This document shows positions 13,601 through 24,313 of a DNA stretch of 64,000 bases, in pieces. Source of the DNA: Colletotrichum lupini (lineage: Eukaryota; Ascomycota; Sordariomycetes; Glomerellales; Glomerellaceae); assembly GCF_023278565.1 (NCBI RefSeq), contig NC_064675.1:5394001-5458000 (forward strand). Reading direction: 5' to 3'. The notes under the pieces are model-generated. The model saw only the letters and a program-made list of their open reading frames with translations, had not been told where the DNA came from and did not search any database. Each line of letters opens with the position of its first letter. Positions within the stretch are counted from its first letter, which is position 1. Made by a program: the position numbers and the translations under genes.

Positions 13601-14968
13601 AAGGGCTATTCTATATAAATATACTTTTTAACTAAATTATATTTCTATTTACGTATATACTACTAATTCGTTCTAATTTTATTAACTTTATATAAATCTA
13701 GAACTCTTATTAAATTCGTTATTAAAAAGGTTACCCTTATATTATTTTTAGTTAGTTATAGTAATTATATTATTAACTTATATTATAAACTATATAAGAC
13801 TTTATATAGCTAATTAATTAAGACTAAGTTTAATAACTATTAAATACTATTTAAAATAATAATAATTTAAGTATATATCTTTTTTAAGCTATTTTATAAA
13901 TTTATATTTTAATTATCAAGAGCTCTTTAATTATATTAACTAAAAGTACGAAGTTTAGCGAGGCTAATTATTTTTATTTTAAAGCGTATTACTATTTTCG
14001 TATTTATTTAAAATAATATATACGTAATAAGCTCTAATTAAAAGTTATTTTATTTAATAAATTATAAAGTAGTATTATATAAGTTAAGTAGAGATTAGAA
14101 GATTTTAGAATTAATTTTAGAGTATTAAATAGGTTTATAATTACGAGTAATACTAAAAATAAAAAGGAATTATAAATATAATTATAGTTTATTTTAAACT
14201 ATTTATTAACAAAAATACTCGTTTCTATCCTTGTAATATACTAGGTTATTTATTATTATAAACTTTATTTTCTTATTAAACTATTATAATTTTGGTTTTT
14301 TTTATATTTTTATCTTTTTTAACTTTTTTTTTAGTTTTTATCTCTTTTTTAACGATCTCTTTTTTTCACTTAATTAATAATTCCTTTTTAATTTTTATTA
14401 TTAGTTTAATATTAATACTTATTAAAAGCCGTGTTTTTAAAACATTTTTATACATCGTTTTACTTAAAGTTTTAGTTATAATTAGCTTTATATAACTTTT
14501 TCTTTTTTTTATTAACTAAGGTTTAATAACTAGCGACTTAATTCTAATTTAAAAAATAATAAAAAATTAATAATCTTTTTTTATATAAGATTATAATTTT
14601 AAAAAAGAATCTTTTTAAACTTATAGCTTTATATATTATTTTATAGTATTTTAAAATATCGTAAGGATTCTTTATATTAATTAAAAATACTATTTACTTT
14701 ATTAAAAGAATTTACTAGTTTATTATAAAATACAAAATAATAAATCGTATTATATTTTAATATAAAATAAATATTAAAAAGCAATTAAACTAAACCTTTT
14801 TAATAAACTTTTTAATAACTTAAATATTAATATAAGTTATTATTTAGAAACCGTTGAGTTTATTCTTAAAAAAAGATATATTATATAATATAATAGAAAT
14901 ATTAATTATTAATAATTATTTTAGCTCTTTTTTTATTTATTAAATACTTCGTTCCCGCTCTTTTAAGC

Positions 14969-15205
14969 TTATAAAAAGAGATTTTATTAATATTAAGGCT
15001 TATATATTTATACGTTTTTATTCTATAAAAAGGGTAGAGTTTATATAAGTATTATTATTAAATAGTTATTTTAAAATAGCTTTATAAAAAGAGATTTTAT
15101 TAATATTAAGGCTTATATATTTATACGTTTTTATTCTATAAAAAGGGTAGAGTTTATATAAGTATTATTATTAAATAGTTATTTTAAAATAGCTTTATAA
15201 AAAGA
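14969..15205. repeat. 113-bp tandem duplication inside the RIPped element
   Basis: Two identical tandem copies (14969-15081 and 15082-15194), followed by an 11-base start of a third. They are identical base for base although they lie within heavily mutated sequence, so the duplication either followed RIP or is an assembly artefact. Confidence 0.85.
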
Positions 15206-15579
15206 TATTATAAAATTAATTAGTTTAGTAACGTTTTATATAAAAATTAAAAGTTATTATAAACTTATATTATAATATTTATAAATAAGTTATTAATTTA
15301 ATAAGTTAAATAAAAAGTAATTTTTATTTATAAAAAAGTAAAAAGTAGTAGTTATTTTTATAATTAAGTTATAAAGAGAAGAAAAACTTTTATATTAGGG
15401 TATAATATTATATAATTTTATATATTATTATACGGTTTAATATATTATAAAATTAAAATATTTTTTAAGCTATAAATCTTTATAACTCCTATTTATAAGT
15501 TATTATACTAATTTAGACCCTATCCTAGGTAATAAGGTAACTATAAAATACACTTTCTGCTTTAATATATAAAAAAAGT

Positions 15580-15612
15580 GTTTTAGCAGAGTGCCTCTTG
15601 TAGTCTACCGTA
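15580..15612. repeat. Right terminal inverted repeat of the RIPped element
   Basis: Inverted partner of 10586-10618. It ends in CTACCGTA and is followed directly by the CCTAG flank at 15613-15617. Confidence 0.85.
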
Positions 15613-15617
15613 CCTAG

Positions 15618-18499
15618 CGCTGTTCCCCACAGCCACGCTTCATCCCACCTTAGCACTCCGTACAAAGTACACGAGAACGCCTGAGAGCCACCCAAAGTGA
15701 CTAATCGCTTGCAAGGAGTGCAACGGTCAATAGCAGCCTCTTCATGCCGACTTATAGCATATACCCGAGTTCCCGTCAGTCTGGCGAGTTGACTTTTCTG
15801 CAGTTTTATTGCTCTTGATTAAGAAGAATGTCCCACACTGCTGGATTATATGCAGGAACCTGCACCTCCGACTGTCATGATCACGCGCATTACACAGTAT
15901 ATTATGTACAAGACGAGAAGGGACGAGACTGATGAATGTCAACAACAACACCAGCCGTCCCCGGTTGTTGTTATTGTTGTGCCGGCGTGCGGGATACACA
16001 TACATGTGTAGGCATGTTCAACCGCGGGACACCCCTGGCTTGTCCCAACTCAACTTCACCCACGCATAGCAAGTCCGAGACAAGAAAAAGACAATCCAAT
16101 GGCAAGACAGGTATCGGATAGGTAAGCAGGTAATGGTATCCGTACCTTGCTTGCTTGACTTACTTTTTTGCTAGTCTTTCTGCATCCTCATGCCCCCTTC
16201 ACTCGTCTTTTCACCCGCTAAGCCTAGACCCGTTGTCGTTGTCTCTCATTTTCTCTTACTCTCACACTCTGGCCTCGCGTGTATGTGAAGGTGTATCTGA
16301 CCAGTGCCGTAGACAGGTAGGCAGACAGAGCGATTGTGTGCGTGTGTGCGCGGGCGTCGCGGTCTCTCGCCCTCATTGACATTCTCCTCCGCTTTTCCTT
16401 GTGCTCCTAGTCCAGGTCCAGCGTGTGTGCGTGTGTGTGTCCAAGACCTGACCTAGTCTCTCGCCTTCTTTCTCTCTCTCTCATCCTCCACAAATCTCAT
16501 CCACACCCGTCCACTCCCACACCCCTGTTCCGCCATCGTCCATGGTCCTAATCCTGGGAGTATGTCCACTTGGACAGTCCCAATCAGGTCCCCAGTTCCA
16601 AGGTCTCTCCGTATCCATCCCACCATCACGACCGCCTCCTCTCAGTCAGAAGGTCTGGGTGCTAGCCCACTTTCGCTCTTGACTTCTTGACTTGTTGTCT
16701 TTCCACTCACGCTACCCTTGTCTGACCTAACCGGGCCTGGTGCTGGGTTCGTGGTGGTTGTGGATGGATGAATGGACGGGTGGACATGGATTCTCTCACT
16801 CTCACTCTCATTCTCATTCTCACTCTCAGTCCTGCTGCTCTGTTTCTCTTCCCGCCGGTCCAGGTACCGCAGCAAGGTACCGGGCCCTGCTTCCTCGCTC
16901 GTCCTCCCTCCTCCTTGACTTCTCTCTCCCCTCTCCACCCAACTTTCACACCCCCCTCCCCCTTCCTTTTTTCTTAAACACCCTCCCCCCTCGTCCACCC
17001 GGCTGCGTCTTTGCTCTCTCTGCCCTCCTTTCGCTCTGCTCTGCTCACCCTGAACCCGCTCGACGGTCCAGTCACCAGTCAGTCAACTCAGTCACTCTGT
17101 ACCAAGTAAGTCGGGTCCTTCTGCGCTCTCAGTCTCTCCTCCTCGTCCTCTTGCCCCCTTGGCCTTCCTTCTACCCATCGGCTGCCACCATTTGGTTCAC
17201 TCCCATCCGCCGCACGCCTACCCGACGCCCACGCGCGCTGCTACCATACCTTAGTACCTAGTGCAGGTACCTACCTACTGCCGCTGCCGCCGCTCTCTTT
17301 ACTCCCACTCCCAAGTACCTTCTCCAAGGTACCTACCTACCCAAACCCAAGGCAAGGGCCCCAAAAGTCCAATCCCGCGCCAGACCCAGACCAGACCAGA
17401 CCAGACCTTCTCACCCACTTCCTCCTCGTCTTCCTCCTCCTTCCTACCTACCTTGCTCCTCCTTTCCATGCCCCCCTCCCCCCCCCAGGCCCAAGGTACC
17501 GCGCACCACGCACACCACGTACACCTCGCACCACCACAGGCACCAGCACCCAGCACCCAGCATACTCCGTACCCAAGAACCACTTCGCTTGACCTTGGCC
17601 TGCTGGGGACCTGACCTTCTCTCTTCCTTCTCCCTTTCTCACCCCGTCCAAAATCATTAAACCCCCAGACCATCCTCCCATTCCCAAACTCTTCTGATAT
17701 CTCTTTTTTACAAGACTCTTCTTTTCTTCCCATCTCTCTTTTCCATTCTCTCCCTCTACTTCCCTCCTCCTTCTTCCCCTTCTCTCCTCGTCGGAGCCGC
17801 ACATACCTCCCACCCCCCGTTTCTCTTGCCATCTCATCAGGACTGACCACCCCCGAGGCACATCATCCCGCCCATCGACACTTCAGACATTGCCCGTCGC
17901 ACGCTTGTCCATCATCGCGAATCGCATCGCGCCAGCAAGCACCAAGCACGTCTAGTCGCCAACCAGTTCCAGTTCCTGCGCAGGGTCCCTTCGTCGAGCT
18001 TTTTCTACCTTCTTGTTTTGCCATTGACGCACCGTCTTCCACCAACGACCCCTAATTCATTCGACCCCAAGGTTCCACTCCGAGACCGAAGGCGCCGATT
18101 AACACCAAATCACCCATCATCAACATTATCAGCACCTTGACGGTCTTGATCTGCGTAGCCGAAATCACCCATCATTCGCTTGAGGTCGAGTTTGGGTCCT
18201 GTGGTCTACAGTTGTGCCAACACAAAAAGTTATTTCCTCCCGGGCTGGACTCGATTTAAGTCTCAAAAAATCAATCAAAAAGAAAACTAGCAACGATCCC
18301 ATTACCGGGCTCATCCAACCAGGGCAGCGCCTTCAATCAGCTTTGCGGATCTCCGTCTCGCAAACGAACACACCATTTCTTTGACTCTTCGTCACCTCCG
18401 CAATCCTGCCGAGGCGAATCACCCGCGCGACCTCGCTCTCGAACCGGTCAGACGCGACCGACACCCGTCGTCAACCCCCATCACAACGAATTCGACAGC
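15618..18499. other. STE12 upstream region, pyrimidine-rich, no supported gene
   Basis: This 2.9-kb region lies between the RIPped element and the STE12 start codon. From about 16,150 the plus strand is markedly C/T rich, as is common in promoters and long 5' leaders of filamentous fungi. It holds a CTCTCA/CTCATT repeat near 16,792 and a TACTCCGTA motif at 17,573. Several open frames here are low-complexity (Pro/Ser on plus, Glu/Gly/Arg on minus) and are not credible genes. Part of the region is probably the STE12 5' untranslated leader; I cannot fix the transcription start. Confidence 0.5.
16792..16831. repeat. CTCTCA/CTCATT simple repeat
   Basis: Six to seven degenerate hexamer units in the pyrimidine-rich STE12 upstream region. 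Confidence 0.85.
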
Positions 18500-20977
18500 A
18501 TGTACTCACAACATGCCGCCGCGGGCATGGCCCCCCAAAAGCCAGAGACCTTCATGCTGAGCACCGAGGCCCAGCAGGCGTTGCCTCACGACGCCCAGGT
18601 CGCTTTGCAACAGGTTGACAACCGTAAGTCGAAATTCAATCGGTAATTCTCAAAGATCTCAATTGACTCGTCTCCCAGTGAAATACTTCCTCATTTCTGC
18701 TCCTGTTGATTGGCAACCCGATCAGTACATCCGCAGATTTCTCCTTCCCACGGGCGAGTACGTCTCTTGCGTTCTCTGGAACAACCTCTTCCACATCTCC
18801 GGAACCGACATCGTCAGATGCCTGTCCTTCAGATTTCAGGCTTTCGGCCGGCCAGTGAAGAACTCCAAGAAGTTCGAGGAGGGCATCTTCTCCGACTTGA
18901 GAAACCTGAAGTCGGGAACCGATGCATCGCTCGAGGAGCCCAAGAGCCCCTTCCTCGACTTCCTCTACAAGAACAACTGCATTCGCACACAAAAGAAGCA
19001 GAAGGTCTTCTACTGGTACAGCGTACCCCACGACAGGCTCTTCCTCGACGCTCTCGAGCGTGATCTGAAGCGCGAGAAGATGGGTCAGGAGGCCACCACC
19101 GTCGCCGTTAGCGAGCCTGCTCTGTCATTCCAGTACGACTCGTCCCAGTCGCTCTATGAGCAGCTCACCAAGGCCCAGCAGGCCAACTCCTCGTCTTTCA
19201 ACGCCCAGCAGGTCACCTTCTCTCAGTCCCAGTCCACCTCGCCGATCATGAGACCCATGGACAACATGCCGCCCCCGCAAATGATTCCCCAATCTGTTGC
19301 TCCTATGCAGGATGGCATGGAGTCGATGGTGCCCTACGGAGCGATGGGCATGCCTCAGCAGATGCCTCCCCAGCAGATGGTCAAGAGGGAACCCGATTTC
19401 GCTCGCGTCCAGTACAACCAGAACGGTGTTCCCATCACCCAGGGTCACCAGAGACACGCTTCGATGCCCGCCTACGGCCTCGAGTACTCTCCCGCCCCGT
19501 CATTCGTCTCTTCTCAGTATGAGGACTACAGCAACCGCGGAATCTCCTTCGAGCCCATTACACCTCCCCAGCAGGCCTTGGGCATGGCCGCCGAGCCCGC
19601 CTACATCGCCAACGAGGAGACCGGCCTGTACACCGCCATCCCCGACCACATGGGCGGCAACGTCAACGGTCTCAACGGCATGATCCAGCTTCCCCCCTCC
19701 AACCTCGCCGGCCCTCAGTTCTCGAGAGCCTATGGTTCAAACAACGTCTACTCCGTCATTGAAGGATCCCCCACCTACAAGCAGAGGAGACGGCGTTCAT
19801 CCATCCCGCCGTCAATGTCAGCCATTGCCGCTGCCACTGCCCAAGCGCAGGCACAGGCTGCCGCTCAGCAACAGCAGCACCAACAACACCAACAGCAGCA
19901 CAGACCCTCGGATCTCCGGCGGTCGGTCTCTGCATCCGTCGGTCCTGTGGCTGAAGGCGACGAATCTGCAGACAACTCCCCGCCCGGCCTTGCCTACAGC
20001 AGCTCCGCCATGTCCATGGTAAGCCAGCAGCACAAGGAGATGCTGGACCTGTCCCGGCACGGCACTCCGCTGTCCACTGTCGAGGGCAGCCCCGCTCTCA
20101 ACCCCATGTCCCTCCAGCAGCAAGACTACTCCCACCTCCAACACGATGATATGTCCGGTGATGGTTCTATGAACGGCGCTCCCCGGCCTGGCATGCAGGG
20201 CCCCAACGGTGTCGTTCGCAGAGCCCGCCCCGCGACTGTCATGGAACTTGGTCCCTACCCCCAGAAGTCCCACTCCTGCCCTATTCCCACGTGTGGTCGT
20301 CTCTTCAAGAGATTAGAGCACCTCAAGAGGTAAGAACCAGACTCGATTCTATTTGTGATCAACCAAAAAAAAACGACCTGCCTGAAATCTGACCAAACCT
20401 CCAGACACGTGAGAACACATACACAAGAAAGACCCTACATCTGCCCTTATTGTAGCAAGGCATTCTCCAGATCAGACAACCTAGCACAGTATGCCCCAAC
20501 TTTCCTTCATCTCATTTCCTTTGTCATTTCCTTTGTCAAGAAAGATGTAATGTGGAGCGAGACCCCAAGCGATGAAAACCAACGTCCAAACCGCCGCGCC
20601 ACAACACAGACTTCATCATCATCACTACGCAGCCACCAAGTTTTAGGGGGGAACCCACCTCGTCGCATAGCATGGACTGACTTTGATGTTTCAACAGACA
20701 CAAGCGTACTCATGACCGTGGTGAGAACGGCGAGGCTGCTCTCAACTTCTCCGGCGAGGAGGAGGAAGAGTACTCTGGCGAGGACCAGCTGGGTTCCCTC
20801 GAGGAGGCATCGCCCAACTCCGAGAACGCCTACGTCACCGCTTCGCTCAACGGTGTTGCCAACGGCTCGACACCGCCGACATCGAACGGCATGGCGCAAT
20901 CGTTCAACAGCTTGCAGACGCTCAGCATGCCGATGACCATCAGCCAACCGGCAGTGAACGCGAGCGCCATCATGTGA
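18500..20977 (+). CDS. STE12: STE12 transcription factor (STE homeodomain plus two C2H2 fingers)
   Basis: Nuclear transcription factor acting below the Fus3/Kss1-type (Pmk1-type) MAP kinase. In filamentous fungi it controls invasive growth, infection structures and mating. Four exons: 18500-18623, 18679-20329, 20405-20488, 20698-20977, giving 712 aa, normal for the family. The STE homeodomain-like DNA-binding region covers about residues 41-165 and includes WQPDQYIRRF. The middle is Gln/Pro/Ser rich with a polyglutamine stretch. A basic RRRRSS follows, and two C2H2 fingers lie near the C terminus (C575, C580, H593, H597 and C605, C608, H621, H625), the arrangement of filamentous-fungal rather than yeast Ste12. 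The start is the first ATG of an exon that splices in frame (GTAAGT donor). Introns 2 and 3 each interrupt the codon just before the first His of a finger. Confidence 0.96.
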
Positions 20978-21848
20978 GAGACGACACCTCACGAGCTTCG
21001 GCTCTCGTTATGACTGGAGTTACGTTTCCTTCGATACGGTGTTACTTAGAGGGCGGCATGGCTATGACAAAGGTTCGGAATGGGTTAGGGGCTTTTTCTT
21101 TTTTCTTCATCCATCCAGAAGATGGATTTCGGCACGCGTTAGCGACTGGACAATTGCTCCTCTGGCTCCGGGCGAATTTTTATTTCATTTTCAGTTTCAT
21201 GTGTTCAGCATCGAGTCTGGCCGACGGTCTCAGACACCAAAAAGGAAACTCGCACACATAGAGGTACGTACGGAGAGACTGGGAAGATCTCGACGTTTGA
21301 AAGTACCCGTCGAAAAGGGAGATTTTTATGCATGAGCTTAGGGTCGATATGCGAAGAAGAGAAACGACTCGCACATGTATATATAGTTTGTTTCTTTTTC
21401 CTTTGTGCTGGAGAGGCATAGTTGAGAAAAGAACACTCGCCAGAAGGCCAGATGATACCAGGGGGAGAAGACTGCCGAGCATTCCTTTGATTGCTCGACA
21501 GGGGTTGCCACGAAACAATAAGCAGAGTCTCGAATGTTGATTCACCTTTCCAAGTCCGGTTCCTTGTCAGTGATGTGTTCTCGAATGTGACTGATGCTCT
21601 AAAGTTGTGAGGACTAAGACGGACTTGAGATGAATAGGTTTGTGCGTGCCAGCAAGTGGACATGTATTGAGACCCAGTCACGTGTAAGCATTTGAGCATT
21701 ATGGACGGAGAACAAACAATTTGCGTAAAGCCTCGTCTCTTTCAGATCTACTGCCTTGAGAAAGACTATGAGCCGCTGCAGACGTGAGGCACCTATTACT
21801 GTAGGTATATAAGGCCTCGGGAGTCTTGCGGCATGGTAGACGATCAAT
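20978..21848. other. Convergent intergenic region, STE12 / FAF1
   Basis: This is the 3' side of both neighbouring genes. It should contain both 3' untranslated regions and polyadenylation sites. No gene is supported. Confidence 0.6.
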
Positions 21849-23244
21849 CTACCTCCTCCCGCGGCCTCCTCTACCACCACCACCACCACCTCTCCCTCCC
21901 CTTCCGCCCCGACCTCCACGTCCACCACCGCGCCCGCCGCCGCCGCCGCCCTCGATGTTCCGAACATCCCTCTCGCTCAACCTCAGCTCGGCGCCCCTCA
22001 TCCTTCCAACATCAAGCCCATCAAGGCCCCTCTGTCCAAACCTACCCCCGCCGCCGCTCTCCTTCTTCGTCGCCTTCTTGGGCGCATCCCTCTCCAACAC
22101 GATTCCGTTCTCCCTCGCCGTCTTCCTGCGCTTCTCCTCGCGCTTGGCCGTGCTGGCGACGATGCCCTTGCGCATCGCCATCGGCATCTTTTCCTGGACA
22201 AAGATGGATTTGACGCCGGACACCCCCTGCGCGCCGGCGAGGGACCGCGTGCGCAGGTCCGTCTGGCGCTGGCGGAGTTTGCCCTCGGAAAAGGACTTGG
22301 AGGCGGCGTTGGACGGGTTGGAGAAGGGGGAGACGGCGTGGCGGGCGAGGAGGTGGGATTCGGAGAGGAGGCGTTGGAGGGCGAGGTCGTTTGCGAGCAT
22401 GGACTTGTCGTTTTCGTCGTCTGGGTCGTCGGGGGGTTGTGCTGCTGTGAGGGAGGTTGGGGAGGGGTCTGTTTGGGAGGGGGGTTTGGAGGACTATGAG
22501 GAGGAGGAGGAGGAGGTTAGTGAGATATCGAGACGTGAGGACGAGAAGGAGGGAGGTACCATGAAGGCCTTGAGTTCGCGCTTGCTCATGCTGACGACGG
22601 GAGGGGCGTTGGATTTGGTGTGGTCTACGACCTCGATGACGGGGTTCTCGTCGATGTCGTCGTAAGGGATGTCGCTGTCCTCGTCGTAGTCGTCTTCTGT
22701 TGAGTCTCTCGTTAGTCAACGGTCTTCTCCATAGCATTTCTGGACATTACGCCCAGCGGGTTGACTTACCCTCGTCGCCAGAGAGACCACTCCACTCCTC
22801 CCCCTCCCCCTCCTCGCCGTCAGCACCCTCGTCCTCAAAGACGTCCTCTTCGCCTTCGTCAACCTCCTCGTCACTTCCGCTCGCGCTGTCCCCCTCCTCC
22901 TCCTCTTCGGCCTTGGCCTTGCTCTTCTTGCGCTTCGGCGCGCTCTTCTCCTCAATTGGTTTGAACTGCGCCTCAAAATGCCGTCTGAAAATCTCTTGCG
23001 CGTCCAGCATGGATGTATCCTCCTCCTCTTCGTCCCTTTCCTCAGCCTTTCTCGCCTTCGTCATCTTGGTGGCCGTCGTCCTCTTCTTCGTCGCCGTCGC
23101 GGTGGCGGATGATTTCTTGAGGCCCTCGGCGCTCTTCGTCTTTCTCAATGCCGGTGCGGCAGTCTTGCTTGATGCCGTCGCAGTGGGCTTTCTCGTCTTG
23201 GCAGTCGACGCAGAGGGCTTGCGCTTTCCGAGAACCGAGGCCAT
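21849..23244 (-). CDS. FAF1: FAF1-like (DUF4602) small-subunit ribosome biogenesis factor
   Basis: Yeast Faf1 and human C1orf131 are nucleolar proteins needed for pre-18S rRNA processing and 40S assembly. Exons on the minus strand: 23244-22770, 22696-22560, 22493-21849, giving 418 aa. It starts MASVLGKRKPS with a basic Lys/Thr/Ser/Ala segment, followed by AQEIFRRHFEAQF, a Lys-rich nuclear-localisation-type patch and a long acidic Glu/Asp region. Then come SMSKRELKAFM and a basic C-terminal part with GRMRGAELRLSERDV, which I recognise as the conserved fungal FAF1/DUF4602 end. The protein finishes in a Gly-Arg-rich RGG tail of about 35 residues. Splice sites are good (first donor GTAAGT). An upstream in-frame ATG exists, but this start fits the family. 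The call rests on motif recognition. Confidence 0.8.
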
Positions 23245-24313
23245 GTTCGCGGTCTCGGGTCGAGATTTTGAGCTTGTAGGTTTGCGGTCGTTGCTCTTGC
23301 TCGGGGAAGCGAAATGTGGAATGTACAGTGGAGGAGACGATTGTCCCCGATTCGTTGCTGCGACAGAAAGCAGTGACCGTAGCTTCGTTGTCGTACTCCG
23401 ATTGTTGCAGTATTGTTGGGGGGGCAAAAAAGTCCTTCAGCAACCGAAACTTCTACGGTATGCAGACGACCTATCTTATCGCGACAATCTTGAAAATTTC
23501 AGCGGGTCCGAGAGAAGGTCCCCTTTCTCAGCCTCGCCCAGCATGTGGCTGGAGAACATCCTCATTGGCTGCAGCCTCCACTACATCAATATGGATGGGA
23601 GGGGGGTTCAAAGACGTCAAAAGACGTCAAAGCTCCCATCAGCCTTGGTGGGATGCTAAAGCCCCCAAATTCCCCCCCTGCTCACCAACCATCCAGTGTT
23701 ATTTCTTGGATGCGACAATGACTGCACAACTAGACACGTCGACTAGGCATCTTGCATCAGAGTTCACCTCCCACAGCTAAACAACAACATGAGATGAAGA
23801 GAATCCCCCAGACACATGCGCACAGCAGGTTGATCTGTTTCCAAGGAGAAAGAAAAAGAAAGTTTCCTTGGATCTGACACGTCTTGCGACAGGAAACTAT
23901 CTTCTAGTCCCTCAAAGTGCCAAGAACAGCCCACATCCAATGGACCAGATGAAACCATCACCTGGGCGGACTGACATTTATCAGAGCCTTCCTATGGTTC
24001 ACCACCTCCATGAACACGCTGGTAACCTATATACCAACTAAACTTACAAGTGGGCTACGTGGTTCATAGGTCGACGCATCACCGCCAGCCATGCGCTCAC
24101 ACAGCATGCACCAAAGAAACGACCTGAAGGGGAAAGAGAACAAGATAGGTACTTATAACACCAAACTAACTCTGCTTGTGACAATCACTGCTTGCTATCC
24201 ATCCCAAAGACCCAGTTTTCATCACATCTCTCCCTTCTCCAGATGCACACTCCCCCTTAGACCCCATTTCTTTTACACGCTGTAGGTCACACAAAAATAT
24301 CAGAGGAGATTCC
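23245..24313. other. Intergenic region upstream of FAF1, downstream of CRN1
   Basis: About 1.1 kb holding the FAF1 promoter side and the CRN1 3' untranslated region. No gene is supported. Confidence 0.6.

Larger units (their letters stand above)
10586..15612. mobile_element. RIP-degraded DNA element with terminal inverted repeats (5.03 kb)
   Basis: The ends are inverted copies of a 33-base sequence beginning TACGGCAGACTAC. The flanks carry a direct CCTAG at 10581-10585 and 15613-15617, which fits a 5-bp target-site duplication. The interior is extremely A/T rich, dominated by TpA and nearly without CpA or TpG, while CpG persists: a strong RIP signature. No transposase frame survives. The TIRs and direct flanking repeat point to a cut-and-paste DNA transposon. 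I cannot name the superfamily: a TA duplication with TIRs starting CGGCAG is also possible, because TA lies at both boundaries. Confidence 0.75.

Noticed and set aside
14292..14495. 67-codon hydrophobic open frame in the RIPped element
   Set aside because: A Phe/Ile/Leu-rich product is what random T-rich sequence encodes.
16707..17861. Several overlapping open frames on both strands
   Set aside because: Low-complexity products of the pyrimidine-rich STE12 upstream region, without motifs.
21826..22665. Plus-strand open frame of 279 codons
   Set aside because: It is antisense to the last exons of the FAF1-like gene; its proline run is the complement of the RGG tail.
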